From assembly GCF_049943955.1 (NCBI RefSeq), contig NZ_JBNFTW010000013.1, positions 69,982-133,981 of the forward strand: a stretch of 64,000 bases of DNA, written 5' to 3'. The notes below the pieces were generated by a model that saw nothing but the letters and a program-made list of their open reading frames with translations, ran no database searches and was not told where the DNA came from. Source of the DNA: Desulfosporosinus sp049943955 (lineage in GTDB: Bacteria; Bacillota; Desulfitobacteriia; Desulfitobacteriales; Desulfitobacteriaceae). The stretch's first letter is position 1. Every line of letters begins with the position of its first letter. The translations under genes and the position numbers were made by a program. Positions 16,708-24,424 of the stretch are shown in pieces.

Positions 16708-17769
16708 GTGAAAATAGGGTTTCCACGTGCTCTTTTTTATTATGATTATTTCCCTTTTTGGGCTGGCTTTTTTTATCATCTTGGCATAGAGGTGGAAACA
16801 TCTCCTCCGACGCAGCGTCAGATTATGGAGGACGGCCTTAAGAAAACCAGCGATGAAACGTGTTTGCCGCTTAAGCTTTTAGCGGGACATATTCAGGCCC
16901 TAAAGGATGTTGATGCCATTTTTCTGCCTCGAATGGTAAGTATGGAGGAAAATACATATAACTGTCCCAAGTTTCTTGGGATTCCTGAAAGTCTTCTTTC
17001 TGCAGTTCCCCCCGAGATTCCTGTTCTAAGTGCAGTGATTAATTGGCGCAAGGGTCAGCGTCAAGTTCTTAAAGATCTGCAGATTTTGGGAATGCAGCTT
17101 GGCAAAAGCGGGGCAGAGATCCATAAAGCGTTTCTGGAGGGGCAGGAATGGCAGCAGCATTACCAGGACTCTCGAGGGGGAGAATGGGATTTCGAAGAAA
17201 AAATGCGGGAAATAGAGTATGTTACGAGACAGACAACAAAAACACGATCCCAAAATTTCTCGGTGCAGCTCAGCGAGAACCATCAGAATTGCCAAAAGGG
17301 CTTAAAAATCACCTTAATTGGCCATTCCTATCTTGTCCAGGAATGCTATGCCAATCTAAATCTTCTCCAACGCCTGAGAGAACATGCGGAGGTGAATCTC
17401 ATCCAACATGTTGAACGGGAAGACGTTGAAGCGCATCTTTCGGGATTACGCAAGAAACTTTTTTGGAGCCATGCTAAACAAATTTATGGTGCCGGGAATA
17501 AATTTGTTGAAGATCCAACAGTAGACGGGATTATTTATTTAACTTGCTTCGGCTGTGGTACCGATTCAATGGTGCAAGAATTATTAGCTCAAAACGTTAG
17601 GAAGCATCATAAGCCTTATATGGTAATAACCCTCGACGAACATACCGGCGAAGCGGGATTAGTAACTCGCCTAGAAGCCTTTCTGGATATGGTTGAAAGG
17701 AGGAAGGTTCGTGAAGGTTACGTTTCCGCATATGGGGAATGCGTGGATAGTCATTCAAACACTCTTTGA
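16708..17769 (+). CDS. Acyl-CoA dehydratase activase-related protein (DUF2229-like), first copy
   Basis: A 353-residue protein of the HgdB/DUF2229-type group. It begins KIGFPRALFYYDYFPFW, has the conserved cysteine motif DETCLPLKLLAGH near residue 53, CFGCGTDSMVQ near 284 and the terminal DEHTGEAGLVTRLEAFLDMVER block that is repeated almost exactly at the end of the next gene, so the two are paralogues. In characterised relatives these cysteines ligate Fe-S clusters. No substrate or acyl-CoA enzyme is encoded nearby, so function is unknown. The GTG start follows AGGATGCC; it overlaps the next gene by 59 bases. Confidence 0.7.
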   Translation: MKIGFPRALFYYDYFPFWAGFFYHLGIEVETSPPTQRQIMEDGLKKTSDETCLPLKLLAGHIQALKDVDAIFLPRMVSMEENTYNCPKFLGIPESLLSAVPPEIPVLSAVINWRKGQRQVLKDLQILGMQLGKSGAEIHKAFLEGQEWQQHYQDSRGGEWDFEEKMREIEYVTRQTTKTRSQNFSVQLSENHQNCQKGLKITLIGHSYLVQECYANLNLLQRLREHAEVNLIQHVEREDVEAHLSGLRKKLFWSHAKQIYGAGNKFVEDPTVDGIIYLTCFGCGTDSMVQELLAQNVRKHHKPYMVITLDEHTGEAGLVTRLEAFLDMVERRKVREGYVSAYGECVDSHSNTL

Positions 17770-18862
17770 ATCTTTAAACATTGATGTCGTTGTACCTCCT
17801 ATGAACAGCAAACAAACATTAACCTTAGGTGCAAAGTTAGCCCCCGAAGCTGCTTGCTTGCCTTTGAAATTAAATTTGGGCAATTATATTGAAGCAGTTC
17901 GAGATGGTGCTGATACAATTGTTATTACCGGGGGAATTGGTCCTTGCCGCTTTGGCTATTATGGAGAGATTGAACGGCAAATCCTCAGAGAAGCAGGGTA
18001 TCATTTCGATGTCGTGACCCTAGAGCCGCCGGATGGCAGTCTAAGGGGACTGGCGCAGCGAATTCGGTATTTAGCCGGAAAGAAAAATTCTTGGGCTTCA
18101 ATTCTCAAAGCTCTGCGCTTTGCTTACCTTAAATGTGTTGCTCTGGATCAAGTTGAAGATATGATTCATGCCGCTAGACCAAGACTGGCCGATTCTCAAG
18201 AAACGGAAAGGCTTTATGAGGAAGGTAAAAAACGCTTGGCTCAGGCTATGACCGTCAAAGGGGTCCAAGATTCGGTCCGTTCGATACGCCAAAGCTTGTG
18301 CGATCACCAAATGGCTGGAAATAATAATGCTGATAAGCTTCATAAGCCTTTGCGTATTGGAATTATCGGTGAAATATACACGATTTTAGATCCCTTTACC
18401 TCCGTGGGAATAGAGGAAGAATTAGGACGTCTGGGAGTAGAAGTAGATCGATCGATTTATCTTTCAGGGTGGGTAGGAAATCATATTTTTCAAGGACTTG
18501 CTCCTGGTTACCGTTCAATTCGTTCCTATCCGAGTCATGCCAAACCTTTTTTGTCTCATTTTGTTGGAGGGCATGGTCAAGAGACTGTTGGAGCTGCAGT
18601 TAAATTCGCGAGGGAAGGTTTTGATGGGATTATTCAACTTTTTCCCCTTTCTTGTATGCCTGAGATAGTGGCAGCCAGCGTATTGCCAAGAGTCCAAGAA
18701 ACCTATCAAGTTCCCATTATGACGCTTATCGTCGACGAGCATACTGGGCACGCTGGAATACAAACACGTTTGGAGGCCTTTGTGGATTTATTGGAAAGGC
18801 CCAGCCTCAGAGGCATTTCAGAAACTTCTAGAGAGGGTGTGTCGGTTGTTGGGGAACGATAA
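17711..18862 (+). CDS. Acyl-CoA dehydratase activase-related protein (DUF2229-like), second copy
   Basis: A 383-residue paralogue of the preceding protein, starting KVTFPHMGNAW, with the matching cysteine motif APEAACLPLKLNLGN, a GGIGPCRFGYYGEIE motif, FPLSCMPEIVA, and the same terminal DEHTGHAGIQTRLEAFVDLLER block. GTG 17711 is chosen because AGGAGG lies 7 bases ahead; the ATG at 17693 has no ribosome site. It overlaps the upstream gene by 59 bases and the downstream gene by 17, so the three are tightly coupled and probably form one complex. Confidence 0.7.
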   Translation: MKVTFPHMGNAWIVIQTLFESLNIDVVVPPMNSKQTLTLGAKLAPEAACLPLKLNLGNYIEAVRDGADTIVITGGIGPCRFGYYGEIERQILREAGYHFDVVTLEPPDGSLRGLAQRIRYLAGKKNSWASILKALRFAYLKCVALDQVEDMIHAARPRLADSQETERLYEEGKKRLAQAMTVKGVQDSVRSIRQSLCDHQMAGNNNADKLHKPLRIGIIGEIYTILDPFTSVGIEEELGRLGVEVDRSIYLSGWVGNHIFQGLAPGYRSIRSYPSHAKPFLSHFVGGHGQETVGAAVKFAREGFDGIIQLFPLSCMPEIVAASVLPRVQETYQVPIMTLIVDEHTGHAGIQTRLEAFVDLLERPSLRGISETSREGVSVVGER

Positions 18863-19871
18863 CTATTACTTAGGCGCTGATGTAGGATCTGTTAGCACGA
18901 ATTTAGTATTGCTCAGTGAAAAAAATGAAGTGGCTTTAACGCTCTATCTGCGAACTCAAGGACGGCCTATGCAAACGATCCAGGAAGGAATTAAGGTTTT
19001 GAGGTCAAAGATTGGGAAATCTGCCAAAATAATCGGTGTAGGTACAACTGGCAGCGCTCGTCAGTTAGCGGCAACGTTATTAGGTGCGGATGTCATTAAA
19101 AATGAAATTACTGCTCACGCTGTAGCTGCCTCCAGAGTTAATCCTTCAGTTCAGACCATTCTGGAAATCGGAGGTCAGGATTCTAAAATTATTATCCTTC
19201 GTGATGGGGTTGTTTCTGATTTTGCCATGAATACCGTTTGTGCCGCAGGAACCGGATCATTTCTTGATCAGCAAGCGGCCAGACTTGGTATACCCATTGA
19301 GGAGTTTGGTCATCTAGCCCTTGAAGCTGCAAGTCCCGTTAAAATAGCCGGGAGGTGTTCAGTCTTTGCCGAATCAGATATGATTCACAAACAGCAGCTG
19401 GGGCATGCACTGCCGGATATTTTGGCCGGACTCTGCCAAGCGATGGTTCGCAATTATTTAAATAATGTCGGCAAGAACAAGGATATACGAGGGCCAATTT
19501 TCTTCCAAGGGGGTGTGGCTGCCAATCCTGGTATTCGCAAAGCCTTTGAAGAGGAGCTTGGCCAACCCATTATAGTCCCGGAACATTTTGGCGTGATGGG
19601 TGCTCTAGGAGCTGCTTATTTGGCACAGGAGAAGGTAGGAAGGCAATCAGAATTACGGACAAGGTTCCGAGGGCTACAATTGGGTGAAACCCAGTTTAAT
19701 GCTCGAAGTTTTGAATGTTCCGGTTGTGCCAATCGCTGTGAAGTTGTTGAGATTCTGCAGGAAGGATCAATTTTGGCGCGATGGGGAGATCGCTGCGGAA
19801 AATGGGCCAACGCTGTTGGCAAGGGTACCTTTAAGGGCAAATCCCAAGAAGACGAGCAACAAGGAGCATAA
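18846..19871 (+). CDS. Acyl-CoA dehydratase activase (HgdC/BadF-family ATPase)
   Basis: A 341-residue ASKHA-fold ATPase of the family that uses ATP to push electrons into 2-hydroxyacyl-CoA dehydratases or benzoyl-CoA reductases. Visible are the phosphate loops GADVGSVSTNLVLL and GTTGSAR, EIGGQDSK, the first bridging-cluster Cys in NTVCAAGTGSFLDQQA, the second in AGRCSVFAESDM, and GGVAANPGI. A C-terminal CSGCANRC motif suggests an extra metal site. The start is uncertain: TTG 18846 lies 8 bases after AGAGAGGG and inside the previous gene. Partnership with the two preceding proteins is inferred from overlap. Confidence 0.75.
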   Translation: MLGNDNYYLGADVGSVSTNLVLLSEKNEVALTLYLRTQGRPMQTIQEGIKVLRSKIGKSAKIIGVGTTGSARQLAATLLGADVIKNEITAHAVAASRVNPSVQTILEIGGQDSKIIILRDGVVSDFAMNTVCAAGTGSFLDQQAARLGIPIEEFGHLALEAASPVKIAGRCSVFAESDMIHKQQLGHALPDILAGLCQAMVRNYLNNVGKNKDIRGPIFFQGGVAANPGIRKAFEEELGQPIIVPEHFGVMGALGAAYLAQEKVGRQSELRTRFRGLQLGETQFNARSFECSGCANRCEVVEILQEGSILARWGDRCGKWANAVGKGTFKGKSQEDEQQGA

Positions 19872-19923
19872 AAGAATAGTCAGAGCCCCGAAAAATTTCC
19901 AGGGAAATTTCCGGAAAAATATT

Positions 19924-19952
19924 TTGACCTTCCATTAGAAGTTTGGTATACT
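19924..19952 (+). promoter_or_regulatory. Sigma-A promoter of lysA
   Basis: TTGACC (19924-19929), 17 bases, TATACT (19947-19952). It lies just ahead of the lysine riboswitch. Confidence 0.7.
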
Positions 19953-19985
19953 GAAAAAAATTTCATATGCCTCATCTCTTTGGAG

Positions 19986-20170
19986 GTGTGGTAGAGGCGC
20001 GAATGACATAAGTACTATGGAAAAGGTTGCGGCAACTGATGAGACCATAGAAAAGGGGATTTCGCCGAAGCGCAAAAAGCAGCGTGATTTTTGTGGCTGG
20101 TTCTACAGTCAACAACTGTGGGACTGTCATACGATAGGTTTATGAAGACTATCGTATGGAGAACTACTCC
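19986..20170 (+). ncRNA. Lysine riboswitch (L-box)
   Basis: The leader holds the L-box core elements in order: GGTAGAGGCGCGAA at the P1/P2 junction, AAAAGGGG...CGCCGAAGCGC, TGGCTGG, GGGACTGTCATACG, and a P5 hairpin made of ATACGATAG and CTATCGTAT. The gene behind it is lysA, the last enzyme of lysine synthesis. Lysine binding should favour the terminator at 20208; without lysine, CAACAGGAGAAGAGG (20171-20185) can pair with part of the terminator 3' arm (20222-20234) as antiterminator. Boundaries are approximate. Confidence 0.92.
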
Positions 20171-20207
20171 CAACAGGAGAAGAGGGTCAATGTTAACGTG
20201 CAGTTGT

Positions 20208-20249
20208 ACGGCAACAGAGGACCTCCTTCTGTTGCCGTTTGTATTTTAT
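20208..20249 (+). terminator. Lysine-riboswitch expression-platform terminator
   Basis: A perfect 11-bp stem ACGGCAACAGA/TCTGTTGCCGT with a 9-base loop, followed by TTGTATTTTA. It ends 36 bases before the lysA start. Confidence 0.85.
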
Positions 20250-20284
20250 TAACTAGAGAAGGAAAAGTAATAGGAGGAGAGAAT

Positions 20285-21619
20285 ATGAGGCTGCACGGTA
20301 CTCAACGAGTTAATGAACAGGGACATTTGGAAATAGGCGGGTGTGACACCATATCATTGGCGCAGGAATTTGGCACACCTCTTTACATTATGGATGAGGC
20401 CCATATTCGGGAAATATGCAGACGATATTATCTATCCTTTATTCAAGGAATGAAAAATGCCGAGGTGATTTATGCTTCTAAAGCGTTTTCCACCTTGGCT
20501 ATGTGTCGGATCGTAAACCAAGAGGGATTAGGGCTGGATGTTGTCTCGGGCGGAGAACTGCATACTGCTCTGCAGGCAGAATTTCCTGCTGAGCGTATCT
20601 ATTTTCATGGTAATAACAAATCTGCAGTAGAATTGGCAATGGCCATTAAGGCCGGCGTTGGACGTATTGTTGTTGATAATTTTTATGAAATGAGTCTTCT
20701 CAACGAATTGGCCGAAGAATTGCATGAATCGGTCAACATACTTCTGCGAGTGACCCCTGGCATTGAAGCCCATACTCATGAATACATTCAGACAGGACAA
20801 ATCGACTCCAAGTTTGGATTCACCCTTACGAACGGAACTGCTGACCGGGCTTTGGATTTGGCATTATCCTCTTCCAACCTTGTTGTCAAAGGAATTCATG
20901 CCCATATCGGGTCGCAAATATTCGAATTGGAATCCTTTAGTCACGAAGTCCAGATTATGATTCAGTACATGGCAGATATTCACAAACGGACCGGGTACCT
21001 TTTGGAGGAATTGAACTTAGGCGGAGGATTTGGAATTTACTACGCTTCAGGTGATGAACCTGCACAGATTGAGGACTATGCCAAAACTGTGCAAAATGCT
21101 CTTGAAAATGCCTGTCAAAGTTATCAATTTCCAATTCCTAAAATTATCATTGAACCCGGACGTTCTATTGTCGGAACGGCGGGTACTACCCTCTATACGA
21201 TTGGGTCAATTAAAGAAATTCCCGGGATACGTAAATATGTTGCTGTTGACGGGGGCATGGCGGATAACCCGCGTCCAGCTCTCTATCAAGCACGCTATGA
21301 AGCTGTTTTGGCAAATCGTGCCGGTGAAGAAACTGCTGAGGAGGTTTCGATTACAGGGAAGTGTTGCGAGTCCGGCGATATGTTAATTTGGGATATTAAT
21401 CTGCCCAAAGTTGAATCAGGTGACCTGTTAGCCGTATCTTGTACCGGCGCATATAATTACTCGATGTCTTCCAATTATAATCGTCTTGCCCGGCCTGCTG
21501 TTGTCTTGGTTGAGGGTGGCAAGGGTGATGTGATTGTGAAACGTGAAACATATCATGATTTATTGAGAAATGATGTTCTCCCCGAACGTTTAACCCACTT
21601 GCCTATAGCTAGTCGCTAG
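20285..21619 (+). CDS. lysA: Diaminopimelate decarboxylase
   Basis: PLP-dependent final step of lysine biosynthesis (meso-diaminopimelate to L-lysine). The 444-residue protein has the PLP Lys in VIYASKAFS, HIGSQIFE, the glycine loop LNLGGGFGIYY, EPGRSIVG, and the active-site Cys in GKCCESGDML. ATG 20285 follows AGGAGGAGA; an in-frame ATG at 20156 lies within the riboswitch and is not a translation start. Transcription is controlled by the L-box leader. Confidence 0.97.
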   Translation: MRLHGTQRVNEQGHLEIGGCDTISLAQEFGTPLYIMDEAHIREICRRYYLSFIQGMKNAEVIYASKAFSTLAMCRIVNQEGLGLDVVSGGELHTALQAEFPAERIYFHGNNKSAVELAMAIKAGVGRIVVDNFYEMSLLNELAEELHESVNILLRVTPGIEAHTHEYIQTGQIDSKFGFTLTNGTADRALDLALSSSNLVVKGIHAHIGSQIFELESFSHEVQIMIQYMADIHKRTGYLLEELNLGGGFGIYYASGDEPAQIEDYAKTVQNALENACQSYQFPIPKIIIEPGRSIVGTAGTTLYTIGSIKEIPGIRKYVAVDGGMADNPRPALYQARYEAVLANRAGEETAEEVSITGKCCESGDMLIWDINLPKVESGDLLAVSCTGAYNYSMSSNYNRLARPAVVLVEGGKGDVIVKRETYHDLLRNDVLPERLTHLPIASR

Positions 21620-21628
21620 GACTGAAGA

Positions 21629-21664
21629 AAGGATCCGTGTACGTTAATTCGTATCCGGGTCCTT
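21629..21664. terminator. Hairpin between convergent lysA and a minus-strand gene
   Basis: AAGGATCCG and CGGGTCCTT pair (one G-U), with additional TACG/CGTA inside. No T-run on either side, so it is only a probable terminator. Confidence 0.4.
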
Positions 21665-21668
21665 ATCA

Positions 21669-22034
21669 CTAATATCCTTTTTGAGGTCGGACTAAGGTTA
21701 AATCAAGGGCAACTAAAATAAGAATGGCAATCAAAATTAGGGTCAGACCATTGGGGGAAACGGGCCTTGAGTAAGCGTTATGAGGAACTAGAACTTGGGG
21801 ATAACCTAAAGGCAGCGGCGGTATGCTTCCTAGGATAGAAGGCCCGTAAGGATAAGATTGATAGTAAGAGGGTAAAGGTGTTGACAGAGGGAAAGAGGGT
21901 TGGGAGTTATTAGAATAGGGTAAATAATTTTGTTGAGTCAAATAGTGATTAGGATATGAGATGAGATTGTTTTGATGAAAGAGTAAGGGGGCTCTCATTA
22001 TAGGTCCATAGATACGGGCGTTACCAGGGTTCAA
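21669..22034 (-). CDS. Hypothetical Pro/Tyr-rich protein with C-terminal membrane helix
   Basis: A 121-residue protein whose first ~90 residues are rich in Pro, Tyr, Ser, Asn and Leu (low complexity), followed by one hydrophobic helix (GLTLILIAILILVALDLTLV) and a short basic tail. It starts at TTG 22034, with AGGGGG seven bases ahead. The composition recalls small spore-coat or YjcZ-type sporulation proteins, but no family motif is clear and function is unknown. Confidence 0.55.
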   Translation of the reverse strand: MNPGNARIYGPIMRAPLLFHQNNLISYPNHYLTQQNYLPYSNNSQPSFPLSTPLPSYYQSYPYGPSILGSIPPLPLGYPQVLVPHNAYSRPVSPNGLTLILIAILILVALDLTLVRPQKGY

Positions 22035-22091
22035 TTCTGTTCCCCCTTTCCGATAAATTCACCCGTTGTATTACTTTTAATCAGGTATGCT

Positions 22092-22118
22092 GGGGTGTGA
22101 CATGAAGTGTCACACCCC
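22092..22118 (+). terminator. Strong hairpin between two minus-strand genes, T-run on plus strand
   Basis: A perfect 11-bp stem GGGGTGTGACA/TGTCACACCCC with a TGAAG loop; TCTTCTTTT follows on the plus strand only. It therefore looks like a plus-strand terminator although both flanking genes are on the minus strand. Confidence 0.6.
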
Positions 22119-22125
22119 TCTTCTT

Positions 22126-22425
22126 TTACTCTTGGGACTGCGAAGGGTTTAGATTCTGGCCTTCAAAATGATGGCTGCCTTTGTGGAAAAGTCGAACCGA
22201 TTCATGCTCTGGAGACCAGGCTTCATTTTCGTAGAGGAACTCCGGAGGCGCTGACTGAACGTGTAACAATTTACTTCTAATACTACCTGATGCTTTAGGC
22301 TGATAATCATTGGCCAGTGGTTCTTCTTCAAATGTTGTATTTTCGGGTATCTCCAGTGAAGCATTCTCGTCTGAAGTTGAAGCAGAAGAAAGGGATCTTA
22401 AGAATAGTCGTCTTAGAATTACCAT
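22126..22425 (-). CDS. Hypothetical protein, 99 residues
   Basis: A polar, acidic-to-neutral protein with a basic N-terminus (MVILRRLFLRSL) and no cysteine or obvious motif. It lies divergent to the LCP-family gene and ahead of the Pro/Tyr-rich gene on the same strand. AGAGGTG precedes the ATG, supporting translation. No family recognised. Confidence 0.45.
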   Translation of the reverse strand: MVILRRLFLRSLSSASTSDENASLEIPENTTFEEEPLANDYQPKASGSIRSKLLHVQSAPPEFLYENEAWSPEHESVRLFHKGSHHFEGQNLNPSQSQE

Positions 22426-22548
22426 AACTATACACCTCTTAATGGCATTATATGTATTTCTTTGGTTAATGTACCAAGTGGATTGGATTAAAATCTATAA
22501 ATTGCTAAATATTACATTTTGCATAAAGAATATTTCTAAGGAGTTTGT

Positions 22549-23679
22549 TTGATCCTAGGAAGTAGAATACATAAAGTTTTTGTGAGGTGGACTCGGGTGC
22601 AGAGAAACAAATTCGGATTATTATTCCGAGTCTGCAAAGGATATTGCCTGCTTTTTTTGTTTGGAATAGTTCTCGGAGCAAGTTTTGTGTTAGGTCCGTT
22701 AATTTTTAGTCACATTTCTAGTGAACAACGGCCTCTGCAGGCAGCAGAACCTAAAGAAAACAATTCCTCGTTAGAAAAAAACAATCAAGATTTCACATCA
22801 CAAGACGCTCAAGGTCAGCCGGATTCAGAGCTTAAGTCAGATTTAGGCCCTAATCTTAACCCCGGATTAAACTCTTCACCTCAGGGATCGTCCTCTCTAA
22901 CCGATAATCGGATGACGATCCTTTTAGTGGGAGTGGATCGCCGCCCTAATGAAAAATCGTTAAGTAATACGGATACTCTTATTGTAGCCAGCATCGATAT
23001 CCAGAGCGGGAAAGTTGCTCTCGTTTCAATACCTCGCGATACCCAAGTCGTTATCCCGGGGTACGGTATGAATAAGATCAACGCTGCAGCTCGAATCGGC
23101 AATGGACTTAAGACAACGTCGGAAATCATTGAGCAGTTAATTGGCCAAAGAATTGATGGTTATGTGCTGACGAATTTCACGGGATTTAAGGAAATAATAA
23201 ATACTTTGGGTGGCATCACGGTAAATGTTGAAAAGGATATGTATTATGTAACTGGAGACAAAACAGATGGACTTATTAATCTCAAGAAGGGGATTCAGCG
23301 TTTAAATGGAAACCAGGCTTTACAATACGCCAGGTTTCGTCAGGATGCTTTAGCCGATATTTCCAGGACCTCGCGTCAACAGGCTGTCTTGAAAGCGTTA
23401 GGGCAGGAATTCTTTCAAGTTCAGACGATTCCCAAGTTACCTCAGTTAATCCCTCAACTTATGAAATCAGTGGAGACCAATCTCTCCATCAGCAAAATAT
23501 GGGCCTTATCCAATGTTCTACTCCGTACCGGAACCCCTAAAATATCTTCGCAGACATTACCGGGGGACTTCTTGACAGAAGATGGAATTAGCTATTGGAA
23601 AGTTGATCCCCTGAGATCCCAGGCTGTTGTCCGCCGATTATTGACAGAAGGAAAGACATCCTCCGTATTTTTTAAGTAA
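22549..23679 (+). CDS. LytR-CpsA-Psr (LCP) family cell-wall protein
   Basis: LCP proteins attach teichoic acids or other glycopolymers to peptidoglycan outside the membrane. The 376-residue protein has an N-terminal membrane anchor (about residues 28-52), a Ser/Asn/Pro-rich linker to ~115, and the LCP domain with ILLVGVDRRP, NTDTLIVASID, VSIPRDTQV, MNKINAA and LQYARFRQDALADISRTSRQQ (the catalytic Arg/Asp cluster). TTG 22549 is the start, five bases after AAGGAG. It is monocistronic, followed by a strong terminator. Confidence 0.9.
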   Translation: MILGSRIHKVFVRWTRVQRNKFGLLFRVCKGYCLLFLFGIVLGASFVLGPLIFSHISSEQRPLQAAEPKENNSSLEKNNQDFTSQDAQGQPDSELKSDLGPNLNPGLNSSPQGSSSLTDNRMTILLVGVDRRPNEKSLSNTDTLIVASIDIQSGKVALVSIPRDTQVVIPGYGMNKINAAARIGNGLKTTSEIIEQLIGQRIDGYVLTNFTGFKEIINTLGGITVNVEKDMYYVTGDKTDGLINLKKGIQRLNGNQALQYARFRQDALADISRTSRQQAVLKALGQEFFQVQTIPKLPQLIPQLMKSVETNLSISKIWALSNVLLRTGTPKISSQTLPGDFLTEDGISYWKVDPLRSQAVVRRLLTEGKTSSVFFK

Positions 23680-23684
23680 GAAGA

Positions 23685-23718
23685 GATGTTGCAAAGAAGT
23701 ATTTGCAACATCTTTTTT
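23685..23718 (+). terminator. Rho-independent terminator after the LCP gene
   Basis: A perfect 11-bp stem GATGTTGCAAA/TTTGCAACATC followed by TTTTTT. Confidence 0.92.
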
Positions 23719-23900
23719 AATGCTTTAGGGAATTACATAAATCTTTGGACAAAGGTTAGAATCATTAATGATGACTCTCTGCTTGAATTATGATGTTTTT
23801 AGACCTTCTTGAAGAGCCGACTAAGGAAAATCTTGTGATTTTCGCTAAATAGAGATATACTATTTAAGTTATTAGAAGGCAATTATTTGGAGGGTGAATA

Positions 23901-24242
23901 TTGGAGAAGCTATTTGATAAGTTGAAAGAATACTTACACATGGATACAGAAATACCTTTTGAAGAATTTACGGAGTATTATCGAAATTTGATCGCCGAAC
24001 TCAACCAAACTTTTAGTGACATGGACAAGGATAATCGCCTTAAAGCACTTTATATTTGTTCTATTGTTCAGTCTAATGCTGATGCAAGGACTAAAACAAA
24101 TAAATCAAATGCGAAGGCTTATAAAAAAATTAGTGCTAAATGTGCTTTCTGGGCTGATGCGATAAAATTCCATTTAGGTAAAGACGGTCTTTCTGCTGAA
24201 GAAATTGAGAAAGCCACTGAAGAAATTAATAACAGCATTTAA
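23901..24242 (+). CDS. Hypothetical soluble helical protein, 113 residues
   Basis: Starts at TTG after GGAGGG. The protein is soluble, predicted helical from its charged heptad-like pattern, with two cysteines (CSIVQS, CAFWAD) and no recognised domain. It stands alone between terminators at 23685 and 24273, so it is probably a real monocistronic gene. Function unknown. Confidence 0.6.
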   Translation: MEKLFDKLKEYLHMDTEIPFEEFTEYYRNLIAELNQTFSDMDKDNRLKALYICSIVQSNADARTKTNKSNAKAYKKISAKCAFWADAIKFHLGKDGLSAEEIEKATEEINNSI

Positions 24243-24272
24243 GGGAATTTATAATACCATGCATTTATAAAA

Positions 24273-24305
24273 AACTCCGCATTCCTTACGTCTGCGGAGT
24301 TTTTA
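24273..24305 (+). terminator. Rho-independent terminator
   Basis: AACTCCGCA (24273-24281) pairs with TGCGGAGTT (24293-24301), followed by TTTTATAT. Confidence 0.85.
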
Positions 24306-24424
24306 TATTCTATTGCTGCCCTTGCTGCTTAAGCTTATGAATTAAGCAACAAGTTGCTGTCCCTGGTCCATAGATGATATAATTTAACAATGAAACTCAA
24401 AAATAAAGAATTTAGGGTGTCGAT

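Noticed and set aside
20156..20284. N-terminal extension of lysA
   Set aside because: It lies in the L-box and terminator; ATG 20285 has a strong ribosome site and normal length.
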